DNA of 64,000 bases, taken from positions 56,865 through 120,864 of the forward strand of contig PBNE01000010.1 of assembly GCA_002722885.1 (NCBI GenBank), written 5' to 3'. Position numbers and translations under genes: made by a program. Positions within the stretch are counted from its first letter, which is position 1, and every line of letters starts with the position of its first letter. This DNA is from Rhodospirillaceae bacterium (GTDB lineage Bacteria > Pseudomonadota > Alphaproteobacteria > SP197). Below the pieces are notes generated by a model. The model made no database searches. It had not been told where the DNA came from and saw nothing but the letters and a program-made list of their open reading frames with translations. Of the stretch, positions 18,221 through 27,089 are shown piece after piece.

Positions 18221-19813
18221 ACTGACGACATCCGCAAACTGAATGCAACACGTCGTGCGGTTCTGGGTGGCGCAGCCGCCGCCGGTGCCGCTGCGGCAAT
18301 GGGCCCGACCATTCTGGGCGGCAGCAAGGCACAGGCTTCAGAGCCACAGCGCGGCGGCACGCTTCGCATGGGCATCGGCCACGGCTCGACGACCGACTCG
18401 CTCGATCCTGCGACCTACGAAAATGGCTTCTCGTCCGGCATGGGCATGGGCGGTCTGTTCAACTACATCACCGCCGTTGACGAGACGAACCAGCTCGAGC
18501 CGGAACTGGCGGAGGATTGGTCCGCTTCGGCCGATGCCGCGACCTGGACGTTCAAGATCCGGAAGGGTGTCACCTTCCATAACGGCAAGGACGTAACGCC
18601 GGACGACATCGTCGCCAACCTGAACTATCACCGTGGCGAAGACTCCATTTCGGCTGTGTCGAGCCTGTTCGAGCAGGTCGACGACATCCGCGTTGATGGC
18701 GACAGCGTTGTGATCTCGCTCAATGCCGGCAACGCCGACTATCCCTACAGCCTGTCGGATTATCACCTCGGCATTCAGCCCAGCGACGGGGAAGGCAACA
18801 TCGCCGATCCGGCATCGGGGATTGGCGCTGGCAGCTACATGCTGGTCGACTACGAACCAGGCATCGAAGCCACGCTGGAGCGTAACCCGAACTATTGGAA
18901 GGATGATCGCGGCTGGTTCGACGAGGTCATCATGACCACGATCGCCGATCCCAGCGCACGTCAGAACGCCCTGATGTCAGGCCAGGTCGATGTCATCGAC
19001 CGTGTCGACACCAAGACCGCGCATCTGCTGGAACAGCATCCGGCGGTCGAGCTGGTCGAAACCACCGGCACGCTGCACTACACGATGCCGATGCGGACCG
19101 ATATGGCCCCGTTCGACGACAACAACGTCCGTATGGCCCTGAAGTACGCGATCGACCGCGACGAGATCATCGACAAGATCCTGCGTGGTTATGGTGTGGC
19201 GGGTCAGGACTCGCCGATCACCCCGGCCAACCGCTTCTTTGCCGACGATATCGAGCATGCGGCCTACGACCCCGACAAGGCACGCTGGTATCTCCAGCAG
19301 TCCGACCTCGATGGCCTGCAGGTCGATCTCTCGACCTCCGAAGCTGCGTTCGTGGGCGCGGTCGATGCAGCGGTGCTCTACAAGGAGCACGCAGCAGCGG
19401 CCGGCATCGATATCAACGTCATCCGCGAGACGCCAGACGGTTACTGGTCCGACGTCTGGATGCAGAAGGCCTGGTGCACCTGCTATTGGGGCGGCCGCCC
19501 GACTGAGGACTGGATGTTCTCGATGGCATACTCCGCAGATGCGCCCTGGAACGACTCGTTCTGGCATCATGACCGCTTCAACGAACTGCTCCTGCAGGCT
19601 CGCTCCGAGCTCGACCAGGACCTGCGCCGCGAGATGTATCGTGAGATGCAGGAGATCGTGGCCACCGAGGGCGGCGTTCTGGTCGCGGCCTATGCCAACA
19701 ACGTCGATGCCGCATCGACCGCTCTGGGCCATGGCCCGAACGTCGGCGGCAACTGGGGCATGGACGGTGCGCGCCTGATGGAGCGCTGGTGGTTCAACGA
19801 TACCAGCGCGTAA
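18218..19813 (+). CDS. Peptide-type ABC transporter substrate-binding protein
   Basis: A 531-aa family 5 extracellular solute-binding protein (the DppA/OppA group for dipeptides, oligopeptides and other small ligands). It has a Tat signal, NATRRAVLGG then an alanine-rich hydrophobic stretch, with cleavage likely after KAQA near residue 40. It then follows the family: RGGTLRMGIG, LEPELAEDWSASAD, WTFKIRKGVTFHNGKD and IERNPNYWK-like LERNPNYWKDD. No permease or ATPase genes are nearby, so it must share a transporter encoded elsewhere or act alone. Its place among amide and peptide hydrolases suggests a modified peptide or amide ligand; that is inference. Confidence 0.93.
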   Translation: MTDDIRKLNATRRAVLGGAAAAGAAAAMGPTILGGSKAQASEPQRGGTLRMGIGHGSTTDSLDPATYENGFSSGMGMGGLFNYITAVDETNQLEPELAEDWSASADAATWTFKIRKGVTFHNGKDVTPDDIVANLNYHRGEDSISAVSSLFEQVDDIRVDGDSVVISLNAGNADYPYSLSDYHLGIQPSDGEGNIADPASGIGAGSYMLVDYEPGIEATLERNPNYWKDDRGWFDEVIMTTIADPSARQNALMSGQVDVIDRVDTKTAHLLEQHPAVELVETTGTLHYTMPMRTDMAPFDDNNVRMALKYAIDRDEIIDKILRGYGVAGQDSPITPANRFFADDIEHAAYDPDKARWYLQQSDLDGLQVDLSTSEAAFVGAVDAAVLYKEHAAAAGIDINVIRETPDGYWSDVWMQKAWCTCYWGGRPTEDWMFSMAYSADAPWNDSFWHHDRFNELLLQARSELDQDLRREMYREMQEIVATEGGVLVAAYANNVDAASTALGHGPNVGGNWGMDGARLMERWWFNDTSA

Positions 19814-19833
19814 GCGTTCCGTATCTCAAAACG

Positions 19834-20349
19834 TTAGGGGGCGTCGTGCAAGCGGCGCCCCTTTCTCTTGGCTCTTCGGTAGGCGGTGCCGTCCTTATGA
19901 ACGAAGTGATGACCACCCTTCCCGTCCGGCTGCAGGTGAAGGTCGATGTCGGGGTAGTAGCAGACGTCATCGGAGCTGCGACTTCCGACCTCCAGGTAGA
20001 CGACATCGCCGGCGCTGTTGTTCACGAGGTGATGGCCGTCGGCAGCACCGGCCGGAAAGGTGGCCACCATACTGGCTTTGAGCGGCGTTTCTCCGTCTTC
20101 CGTCACCAAGGTGGCGTCGCCCGAGACGATCCAGACGAACTCGTCCTCGTGACTGTGCCAATGGCGCTGGGTCGACCACGAGCCCGGCGGCAGGGTGACG
20201 AGATTGACGCCGTACTGGGTCAGCCCGCCGGCATCGCCCAGTCGGACCTTGCGGCGCACATCGCACTGGCCATCATAGGGTGACGGATAGTCGGCACCCT
20301 GATGATGGGGAACATCGTTGGGTTCGATCACGGTGGTGCCCCTGGTCAT
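19834..20349 (-). CDS. Cupin-domain protein
   Basis: A 171-aa single-domain cupin. The metal-binding motif 1 is RHWHSHEDEFVWIVSG (two His, one Glu) and motif 2 is FPAGAADGHHLVNNS with a further His. Such cupins may be oxygenases, isomerases or sensors, and the sequence does not decide. It is the third gene of a minus-strand unit with the amine-dehydrogenase-like gene and an SDR; only 3 nt separate it from the SDR stop. Confidence 0.85.
   Translation of the reverse strand: MTRGTTVIEPNDVPHHQGADYPSPYDGQCDVRRKVRLGDAGGLTQYGVNLVTLPPGSWSTQRHWHSHEDEFVWIVSGDATLVTEDGETPLKASMVATFPAGAADGHHLVNNSAGDVVYLEVGSRSSDDVCYYPDIDLHLQPDGKGGHHFVHKDGTAYRRAKRKGRRLHDAP
19838..19868 (+). terminator. Intrinsic terminator after the binding-protein gene
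   Basis: A 10-bp stem with two G-U pairs (GGGGCGTCGT / GCGGCGCCCC) is closed by a GCAA tetraloop and followed by TTTCTCTT. It lies 24 nt after the stop codon. It sits inside the 3' end of the convergent cupin gene, so the same bases also encode that protein's last residues. Confidence 0.8.
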
Positions 20350-20352
20350 GGC

Positions 20353-21132
20353 TCAATCCTCTCCGGTTTGTTTGACGGCCGGATTGCCCGCCGCCAGGCC
20401 GCCGTCGGCCAACATGGCAATCCCGGTGACATAGCTCGCCTGATCGGAGGCGAGATAACAGATGACGTTGGCAATCTCGGACGGTGCGGCCACACGGCCC
20501 ATAGCCACACGCGACGACAGGGCCTCATAGCCCGCATCGACCGAGCCTGCCGACCGCACGGCCAGTGCCTGCAGCATGTCGGTATCGATCGCGCCGGGCA
20601 GCACCGCGTTGACCCTGATATCGGGTGCGAACTCAATGGCCCAGGCCTTGGTCATGGACACCACCCCGCCCTTGGATGCGCAATAGATCGAACTGCCGTG
20701 GGCGCCCTGAACCGCGCGGACCGAAGCAATGTTCACAATGGCTCCCTGCGCCGCACGCAAGGCCGTCAAGGCTCGCTGGGTGCAGAAGAACGTGCCCTTG
20801 AGATTGGTATCGATGATCCGGTTCCAGTCGGCTTCCGTCAGGTTTTCCGTGGGGCCACCACCCCCGGAACCAGCGTTGTTCACGAGAACATCGAGCCCTC
20901 CGAGGGCTACGACAGCACCGTCGACAACCTCCTGGCATCCCTGGGCCGTGCTGGTGTCTCCGGGAACCCCAAACACCGGGTCTCCAATCTGTTCGAGCGC
21001 TGCCCCGACCGAGCCAGCAGTGCGGCCATTGACGGCCACCGTGGCGCCTTCGGCCAGGAACTGTTCGACGGCCGCACGGCCGATGCCACGTGTACCGCCC
21101 GTGACCAGGACTTTTTTTCCTTCAAATCTCAA
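20353..21132 (-). CDS. Short-chain dehydrogenase/reductase
   Basis: A 259-aa classical SDR. It has the cofactor loop VTGGTRGIG, the NNAG strand motif LVNNAGSG, catalytic Ser in NIASVRA, and YCASK with the active Tyr and Lys. The start is TTG at 21132 (LRFEGKKVLV), supported by a GGGAG site and by the equal N terminus (MRFEGKTIVV) of another SDR at 43068. It sits between the flavoprotein and the cupin in one operon, so it may oxidise a product of the same pathway. Confidence 0.9.
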   Translation of the reverse strand: MRFEGKKVLVTGGTRGIGRAAVEQFLAEGATVAVNGRTAGSVGAALEQIGDPVFGVPGDTSTAQGCQEVVDGAVVALGGLDVLVNNAGSGGGGPTENLTEADWNRIIDTNLKGTFFCTQRALTALRAAQGAIVNIASVRAVQGAHGSSIYCASKGGVVSMTKAWAIEFAPDIRVNAVLPGAIDTDMLQALAVRSAGSVDAGYEALSSRVAMGRVAAPSEIANVICYLASDQASYVTGIAMLADGGLAAGNPAVKQTGED

Positions 21133-21150
21133 GACGATCGGCTCCCTGCC

Positions 21151-23220
21151 TCATGATTCCAGAATCATGCGCTCGCGCCGATAGGGCACATCGCCCTGCC
21201 CCGACGGCTCGGCATCAAACTCGCGGGCATAGAGGTGACCATCGTGGACAGCCGCGGCAATGGTCTGTGGCGCCAAGCAATCCCCGATCATCGACACGGT
21301 TTTGATGTCGGCGAGTTCCATGATGTCGGGATGTTTGGCAAAGCGATGGTAGACAGCCTCGTTGGGCAGACGGGCCGTGACCAGGACCACATTGGCGGCC
21401 TCCACCTCCGTCTCACGACCGGTGTAGTTGCAGGAAATCCAGCAGTGCCCCTTTTCGATCGCCGTGAGATTCTTCTGGGTGTGCAGCACGGCACCACGTT
21501 CCAGCAGACGCGTCTGGATGAACGCCTGCTCCAGGGTGAGCGTGGTGAACTCCGAGACCAACGTCGACGGGGTGACAAGAACCACCTCGAGGCTGTCATC
21601 AAGGAGCTTTTCGGCCAGCAGTCCCCCCATGGTGTGGTGATCATCGTCGAAGATGAGAACGGGGCCGTCTATCACACGGCCGTCCATGACATCGATCGGT
21701 CCATGGACGTTGCCCCCGCCTGCTCCGGGGATGGTCGAACGGTTGGTGACGCCGACACCATCCCGGCGCCAGGTTGACCCCGTGGCGAAGACGACATGGG
21801 GGGCGCCGAAGTTCATCACGTCGTTGTCGTCGAGCAGGCTCTCCAGATAGACATCGACGTTCGTCAGCTTGTTGAGCTGTCCGATGCGCCAGTCGCGCAC
21901 ACGGGCCCATGCGGCCAGACCCGGCAGTTTGGATTCGAACGTCACGCGACCGCCAAGCTGCTTTTCGCGTTCGGCCAGGGTGACGGGATAACCGCGTTCG
22001 CCAAGCACACGGGCCGCTTCGAGCCCCGCCGGCCCGCCCCCGACAATCAGGACCTGATCATCGCTACCTTTGGGCGGAACGGTCTCGGGGTGCCAGTCAC
22101 GGCGCCATTCTTCGCCGACGATGGGGTTCTGCGTACAACGGATGGGTACGGCCTGGATGTTGCCGGAAACACACATGTTGCAGCCGATACACTCGCGTAT
22201 GTCATCAATGCGTCCGTTTTCGATCTTCTTCGGAAGGAAAGGGTCGGCGATGGCCGGCCGTGCCGCGCCGATGAAATCCATGATGCCGGACTTGATCACA
22301 CGGACCATGCTGTCGGGACTGGTGTAGCGGCCCACGCCGACGACGGGCTTGGTGGTGAGCGCCTTCACACCTGAGATGACGTCTTCCTGGAAGCCTTCCT
22401 CACTGAAACGGCTGGTCTTGGAGTCGTGCTCCCAGCCCGAGACATTGACATCCCAGAGGTCGGGAAGCTCGGCGAGCATCTCGACGACCTCACGGCCCTC
22501 CTCCTGCCACTGCAGGCCATCCGCGCCCATCCGCTCATCCACGGCAAAACGCAGGGCCAGCGCAGCCTTGTCACCGATCGCCTCACGTGTGTCTTCGAGA
22601 AGCTCGCGCAGCAGACGCACCCGGTTCTCGAGCTTGCCGCCGTAGGCATCGTTGCGGCGGTTGTAGCGCGGCAGCAGGAAGTGCATCGGCAGTGCGATAT
22701 TGTGGGCGCAGTAGACATAGACAATGTCGGCCCCGGCCTTCACTGCACGCTTTGCGGCTTCCGAGTGCCAGCGACGAAACTCTGCAATGTCATAGAGATC
22801 CATGCCGCGCGCTTGGGGCAGCGTGGCGTATTTGTTGGCCTGGTGGCTGGGCGCCAGCGGCGCGATGCGCGAGGTCAGATTCGCACGGGACAACCCGCCG
22901 TGGGCCAGCTCGACGCCGAACAAGGCGCCGTGCTCATGAACCTTCTCGACGGCCAGCGCAAAATCGGGGATGTCGCTGTCGTCCCACAGGCGCATGGACG
23001 ACACCGGCAGTTCATCGGAGGTCGGGTGGATCATCACCTCTTCGGTGCAGACGACGCCCCATCCCCCCTCCGCACGCTGGCCGCGCAGGGCCGCATGGGC
23101 GTTGGGCCAGTTCGAGCCCATGCCGGTGCAGTGCGGCACCTGGAAGAAGCGGTTTTTGGAGGTGACAGGCCCGATCTTCACGGGCTCGAACAGGATGTCG
23201 TAACGGGGATCTCGTGACAT
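21151..23220 (-). CDS. Dimethylamine/trimethylamine-dehydrogenase-family flavoprotein
   Basis: A 689-aa iron-sulfur flavoprotein of the TMADH/DMADH/histamine dehydrogenase group, which oxidatively demethylates or deaminates amines and passes electrons to ETF. An N-terminal TIM barrel opens with MSRDPRYDILFEPVKIG and keeps Cys31 in QVPHC, the site of covalent 6-S-cysteinyl FMN. CIGCNMC plus a later Cys in IRCTQN give the [4Fe-4S] cluster. The C-terminal ADP/NAD-like domain starts at VLIVGGGPAGLEAARVLG. Where TMADH has bowl residue Tyr60 (DMADH has Gln), this protein has Glu (CTEEVMIH), so the amine is probably not trimethylamine. The ATG at 23220 has a GAGTGAGGT site. It is divergent from the dimethylargininase-like gene. 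Confidence 0.9.
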   Translation of the reverse strand: MSRDPRYDILFEPVKIGPVTSKNRFFQVPHCTGMGSNWPNAHAALRGQRAEGGWGVVCTEEVMIHPTSDELPVSSMRLWDDSDIPDFALAVEKVHEHGALFGVELAHGGLSRANLTSRIAPLAPSHQANKYATLPQARGMDLYDIAEFRRWHSEAAKRAVKAGADIVYVYCAHNIALPMHFLLPRYNRRNDAYGGKLENRVRLLRELLEDTREAIGDKAALALRFAVDERMGADGLQWQEEGREVVEMLAELPDLWDVNVSGWEHDSKTSRFSEEGFQEDVISGVKALTTKPVVGVGRYTSPDSMVRVIKSGIMDFIGAARPAIADPFLPKKIENGRIDDIRECIGCNMCVSGNIQAVPIRCTQNPIVGEEWRRDWHPETVPPKGSDDQVLIVGGGPAGLEAARVLGERGYPVTLAEREKQLGGRVTFESKLPGLAAWARVRDWRIGQLNKLTNVDVYLESLLDDNDVMNFGAPHVVFATGSTWRRDGVGVTNRSTIPGAGGGNVHGPIDVMDGRVIDGPVLIFDDDHHTMGGLLAEKLLDDSLEVVLVTPSTLVSEFTTLTLEQAFIQTRLLERGAVLHTQKNLTAIEKGHCWISCNYTGRETEVEAANVVLVTARLPNEAVYHRFAKHPDIMELADIKTVSMIGDCLAPQTIAAAVHDGHLYAREFDAEPSGQGDVPYRRERMILES

Positions 23221-23314
23221 AAAGACCTCACTCGGAAACAGGAAAGGAAACCTAGCCCCATTGACCCCGCTGCGCACCCCGACCAGCATGGTGCAAAGAA
23301 GTAAGGAGCACCCC

Positions 23315-24319
23315 ATGCCGATCATGACCGAGGAAGACGTACGCTATAACCTGCTGATCAAGACTTTCGCGTCGGAGCCGGAACCCGGCTTTGAAAGCGA
23401 GAGCGAGCAGGAGTTCGGCTGGGGCCAGAGCTGGGGTTGCCGCAACGATGTAGGCCGTCTGCGCGCCGTGCTGATGCACCGGCCGGGCCACGAACTCCAC
23501 ACGGTCGATCCCGCAAAGAAGATCGAAGAGCTGGGTGCCTATGGCGACCCCGAGCTGGGCTGGTACTGGCGCGGCTCCACCCCGCCGGACCTGCCCGCCA
23601 TGCAGACGCAACACGACTCACTGGTGAAGGTCCTGGAGGAGAACCAGGTCAAGGTCGTGATGCTCGATGACTGCGCGCTGGGCCGCATGAAGAGCTGCTA
23701 CACCCGCGACGTGGTGGTGGCCGTGGACGGGGGAGCGATCGTCTGCCGTCTGGGCCCGCGCGTGCGCCGTGGCGAGGAACAGCCGGCGACCCGCACGTTG
23801 GCCAAGCTTGGCATGCCGATCCTGCGGACGATTCATGGCACCGGAATCATGGAAGGCGGCAGCTTTGCCTGGCTCAACGAAGACACCGCCGTAATCGGCA
23901 TTTCCAGCCGTGTTAACAACGAGGCCGCCGACCAGTTCGAGGAAGTTCTGAACCGGCAGGGCGTGGAACTGCTGCGCATGCAGGTGCCCGGTTTCCGACT
24001 CCATATCGACGGCATGCTGGTGATGGTCGACGTCGACACAGCGCTGATCAACCCGATCCTTCTGCCCTTCGAATTCATGGAAGAGTTGAAGTCCCGCGGC
24101 ATCAGGCTGATCGAACTCAGCCCGGAAGACGCACCGTTCACGATCAACTGCCTGGCCATCGCACCCGGCCGTGTGGTGATGAGCGAGGCCAGCGAGCGAA
24201 CGCTTGAGAAGCTCGACAAGGCCGGAATCGAGACCATCAGTATCGATTACGAAGCCGTCTGGCGTGGCGGTGGCGGAATCCACTGCTCGACTGCCCCGCT
24301 GGCCCGCGACCGGCTCTGA
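23315..24319 (+). CDS. Dimethylargininase/arginine-deiminase-family hydrolase
   Basis: A 334-aa member of the guanidino-group-modifying superfamily (DDAH, arginine deiminase, amidinotransferase). The catalytic set is visible: TRD with Asp132, GIMEGG with Glu180, LHID with His230, and GGGGIHCSTAPL with the nucleophile Cys324. DDAH releases dimethylamine from N,N-dimethylarginine and arginine deiminase releases ammonia; the sequence alone does not say which reaction applies. The start at 23315 follows AAGGAGCACCCC. It is the first gene of an operon with two alpha/beta hydrolases and is divergent from the amine-dehydrogenase-like gene, which would suit a dimethylamine-releasing role. Confidence 0.88.
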   Translation: MPIMTEEDVRYNLLIKTFASEPEPGFESESEQEFGWGQSWGCRNDVGRLRAVLMHRPGHELHTVDPAKKIEELGAYGDPELGWYWRGSTPPDLPAMQTQHDSLVKVLEENQVKVVMLDDCALGRMKSCYTRDVVVAVDGGAIVCRLGPRVRRGEEQPATRTLAKLGMPILRTIHGTGIMEGGSFAWLNEDTAVIGISSRVNNEAADQFEEVLNRQGVELLRMQVPGFRLHIDGMLVMVDVDTALINPILLPFEFMEELKSRGIRLIELSPEDAPFTINCLAIAPGRVVMSEASERTLEKLDKAGIETISIDYEAVWRGGGGIHCSTAPLARDRL

Positions 24320-24321
24320 GC

Positions 24322-25224
24322 ATGGCCGAGGAGCTTCCCGGCCTGGAGCGGCAACCCGACGCGATGGAGCGTATCGCCGTGGAGGGCGGCGAGGTCATGA
24401 CCTACAGCTTCGGCGACGGTGATGAAGTGCTGCTCCTGGCCAATGGCGGCCCCGGCATCCCGTGTGACTATATGCGGGACAGCCACAGTCACCTCGCAGA
24501 CGAAGGTTATCGCGTGGTGACGTGGGACCAGCTCGGTGTGGGCCGATCCGACAAACCGACTGACAGGGCGTTGTGGACCATCGAGCGGTATGCCCGGGAG
24601 CTCGATCAGGTGTGCACCGGGCTGGGCCTAGGGCCGGTGCATCTTCTGGGGCAGTCCTGGGGCGGCTGGCTCGCCATCGAATACGCGCTGACCTTTCCCG
24701 AAGGCGTGAAGACCCTGACCCTGTCGAACACTGCCGGCGACCTGCCCCATCTGGTCGAGGAGCTAAACCGATTGCGGTCTGGGCTGGGGCCAGAGACAGT
24801 CACCATGATGATGAAGCGGGAGGCCGAAGGCAGCATCGATCATCCCGAGTACCTTGCTGCCGTGGAGGTGTTGAACTGGCGTCATGTCCACCGACTGGAA
24901 AAAATGCCGCCAGCCCTGCAACGCAGCATGGATGGCATGGTGTTCGACATCTACAACACCATGCAGGGGCCCAACGAGTTCGTGTACATCGGCAATTTGA
25001 AGGATTGGAACCGGGTACCCGACATGCACCGGATCACACAGCCGGCCTACATCATCGTGGGTGAACACGACGAGCTGACGCCAGACTGCGCGATGAAGAT
25101 GCACCACGCGCTGCCCTGCAGCACGATCCAGGTCTTCAAAGATGCTTCGCACTCGACCTGCTTCGAAACGCCGGAGCCCTACTTTGAAGGCCTGCTGTCC
25201 TTTCTCGGCAAGCATCATGGCTGA
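24322..25224 (+). CDS. Proline-iminopeptidase-like alpha/beta hydrolase 1
   Basis: A 300-aa alpha/beta hydrolase of the S33 (proline iminopeptidase) type. It has the oxyanion motif NGGPGIPCDYM, the nucleophile elbow GQSWGG with Ser112, the acid Asp in GEHDELTP and the base His in ASHSTCFETP. Enzymes of this group remove N-terminal residues from small peptides, or open amides and esters. It starts 2 nt after the dimethylargininase-like gene. It is a tandem paralogue of the next gene. Confidence 0.9.
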   Translation: MAEELPGLERQPDAMERIAVEGGEVMTYSFGDGDEVLLLANGGPGIPCDYMRDSHSHLADEGYRVVTWDQLGVGRSDKPTDRALWTIERYARELDQVCTGLGLGPVHLLGQSWGGWLAIEYALTFPEGVKTLTLSNTAGDLPHLVEELNRLRSGLGPETVTMMMKREAEGSIDHPEYLAAVEVLNWRHVHRLEKMPPALQRSMDGMVFDIYNTMQGPNEFVYIGNLKDWNRVPDMHRITQPAYIIVGEHDELTPDCAMKMHHALPCSTIQVFKDASHSTCFETPEPYFEGLLSFLGKHHG

Positions 25225-26113
25225 CCAACTGCCCGGCGTGGAACGCCAGCCCGATGCCATGACTCCGGTTGCCGTGGAGGGCGGCACAGTCATGACCTAC
25301 AGCTTCGGCATGGGAGACAATGTCCTGATGCTGGCCAACGGCGGTCCCGGGCTGCCCTGCGACTACATGCGCGACAGCCACAGCCATCTTGCCGATGAAG
25401 GTTACCGCGTGGTGACCTGGGATCAGCTCGGCACCGGGCGTTCAGACAGAATCGACGACAACGCACTGCTCACCGTGGAACGGTATGCCCGCGAGATGGA
25501 ATGGGTTCGCCGAGCGCTGGACCTGGGGCAGGTCCACAGTCTCGGCCAGTCGTGGGGTGGCTGGTTAGTGATTGAACACGCTCTTACCTTCCCCGAAGCC
25601 ATGCGCTCGCTGGTGCTCTCGAACACCACGGGCGAGGTTCCATACCTACAACAGGAGCAGAACCGTCTGCGAGAGTCCCTGGGATCGGAGACCATGACCA
25701 TGATGCTGCGCCGGGAGGCCGAGGGCAGCACCGATCATCCCGAGTATGTGGCAGCGACAGAGATCCTGAACTGGCGCCATGTCCACCGCCTTGAAGCGAT
25801 TCCACCCGCCCTGCAGCGCTCGATGGATGGCATGGTGTTCGAGATCTACGAGCACATGTGGGGACCGAACGAGTTTGTCTGTACGGGCAACCTTTCGGCC
25901 TTCGACCGGCTCGCCGACATGGCCGCCATCACCTGCCCTGCGTTCATCATCGTCGGCGAACACGACGAGCTGACCCCGGCTTGCGCCATGCGCATGCATC
26001 ACGTTCTTCGCAAAAGCGATATCAGGGTCTACCGCAGCGCCTCGCACTCGACATGTTTCGAAACTCCAGGCGCCTATTTCGCGGATCTCCAGGCGTTTCT
26101 GGAAAGCGCCTAG
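25217..26113 (+). CDS. Proline-iminopeptidase-like alpha/beta hydrolase 2
   Basis: A 298-aa paralogue of the preceding protein with the same triad: GQSWGG, GEHDELTP, ASHSTCFETP. Long blocks are identical, such as DYMRDSHSHLADEGYR and NWRHVHRLE, so the duplication is fairly recent. I start it at the ATG at 25217, matching MAEELPGLERQPDAM of copy 1 with MADQLPGVERQPDAM. It overlaps copy 1 by 8 nt. Divergence is greatest in the cap region around residues 215-240, where substrate choice is usually set. Confidence 0.9.
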   Translation: MADQLPGVERQPDAMTPVAVEGGTVMTYSFGMGDNVLMLANGGPGLPCDYMRDSHSHLADEGYRVVTWDQLGTGRSDRIDDNALLTVERYAREMEWVRRALDLGQVHSLGQSWGGWLVIEHALTFPEAMRSLVLSNTTGEVPYLQQEQNRLRESLGSETMTMMLRREAEGSTDHPEYVAATEILNWRHVHRLEAIPPALQRSMDGMVFEIYEHMWGPNEFVCTGNLSAFDRLADMAAITCPAFIIVGEHDELTPACAMRMHHVLRKSDIRVYRSASHSTCFETPGAYFADLQAFLESA

Positions 26114-26181
26114 ACCCGTCGATTTGGTCCTCTACACCATTCAAACGCCCGGTGTTCTGCTCTAGTCTCCGCACAAGAATC

Positions 26182-26640
26182 ATGAGCGCAGACACATCCA
26201 CAGTTTCGCCGGCCGACCGCGCGGCAGATTTGTTGAACGAAGGTCGAAGGTTAATGGGCCTGCGGCGCGCTCAATAGGCGATTCCCTTGTTCAATCAGGC
26301 CTATGAGCTGGCACCGGACAACGCCGAGATCCGTTTCCAGATCGGCTCGGTGGCGCGCCTACAGGGTGATCTCCCGCTGGCGCTGCAACACATGAGCTAC
26401 TGCCTCGAGAAGAGTCCGGAACGGCCTGAGGTCTGGCTGCGTCTGGGTGAAATTCTCTCCTACAGCAGGCGTCCGGACGAGAGCGTCGCCGTCATGCAGG
26501 GTGCGGTGCAGCGCCATGCCGACACACGGGCCGCCTGCCGCAAGGCCCTGTTCGGCGGGCTGACCGACGGGCGAACGGGCGAACGGCTGGCCAAGAGGAT
26601 AGCGGCCTTGCCCCGGGCCGAACACGGGCCCATATCCTGA
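26182..26640 (+). pseudogene. TPR-repeat protein with an in-frame amber stop
   Basis: The frame from the ATG at 26182 reads 31 residues, ending LMGLRRAQ, then TAG at 26275-26277. It continues in the same frame as IPLFNQAYELAPDNAEIRF and two further TPR-like units ([34 protein letters not shown]). The stop splits the first TPR helix pair, so this is best read as one TPR gene broken by a single change. Reinitiation at the TTG at 26287 is possible but unlikely. No enzyme domain follows. Confidence 0.72.
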
Positions 26641-26660
26641 GCAGACGAAGGAGATCCGGC

Positions 26661-27083
26661 ATGACCGACAAGATCGTGAAGTCTGATGCGGAGTGGCGCG
26701 AACAGTTGACGCCCGAGCAGTACCAAGTGACCCGCAAGAAGGGCACCGAACGCGCCTTCACAGGCGAACATCACGACAGCAAGAAGACCGGGACTTATCG
26801 CTGCATCTGCTGCGATGCACCGCTGTTTGAATCCGGAACCAAGTTCGATTCCGGTACGGGATGGCCGAGCTTCTGGGAGCCCATTTCCGACGAAGCCGTG
26901 GCGACCGAAAGCGACCAGAGCATCTTTTTCATGCCGCGCACCGAAGTGCTGTGCGCACGCTGCGACGCCCACTTGGGCCATGTCTTTCCGGACGGGCCCC
27001 AGCCGACAGGCCAGCGCTACTGCATGAACAGCGCCGCTTTACGCCTGGACGAAGAGAACGCCGAGTCCGACGCCCCGCAGTGA
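26661..27083 (+). CDS. msrB: Peptide-methionine (R)-S-oxide reductase
   Basis: The 140-aa MsrB repairs R-methionine sulfoxide in proteins. It keeps the structural zinc pairs (CICC and CARC), the [13 protein letters not shown] substrate loop, and the catalytic Cys in [11 protein letters not shown]. The start at 26661 follows GAAGGAGATCCGGC. It stands alone between the broken TPR gene and a convergent exporter. Confidence 0.97.
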   Translation: MTDKIVKSDAEWREQLTPEQYQVTRKKGTERAFTGEHHDSKKTGTYRCICCDAPLFESGTKFDSGTGWPSFWEPISDEAVATESDQSIFFMPRTEVLCARCDAHLGHVFPDGPQPTGQRYCMNSAALRLDEENAESDAPQ

Positions 27084-27089
27084 TCCGCC

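Noticed and set aside
18218..19813. A complete peptide ABC transporter operon.
   Set aside because: No permease or ATPase genes are found on either side; only the binding protein is present.
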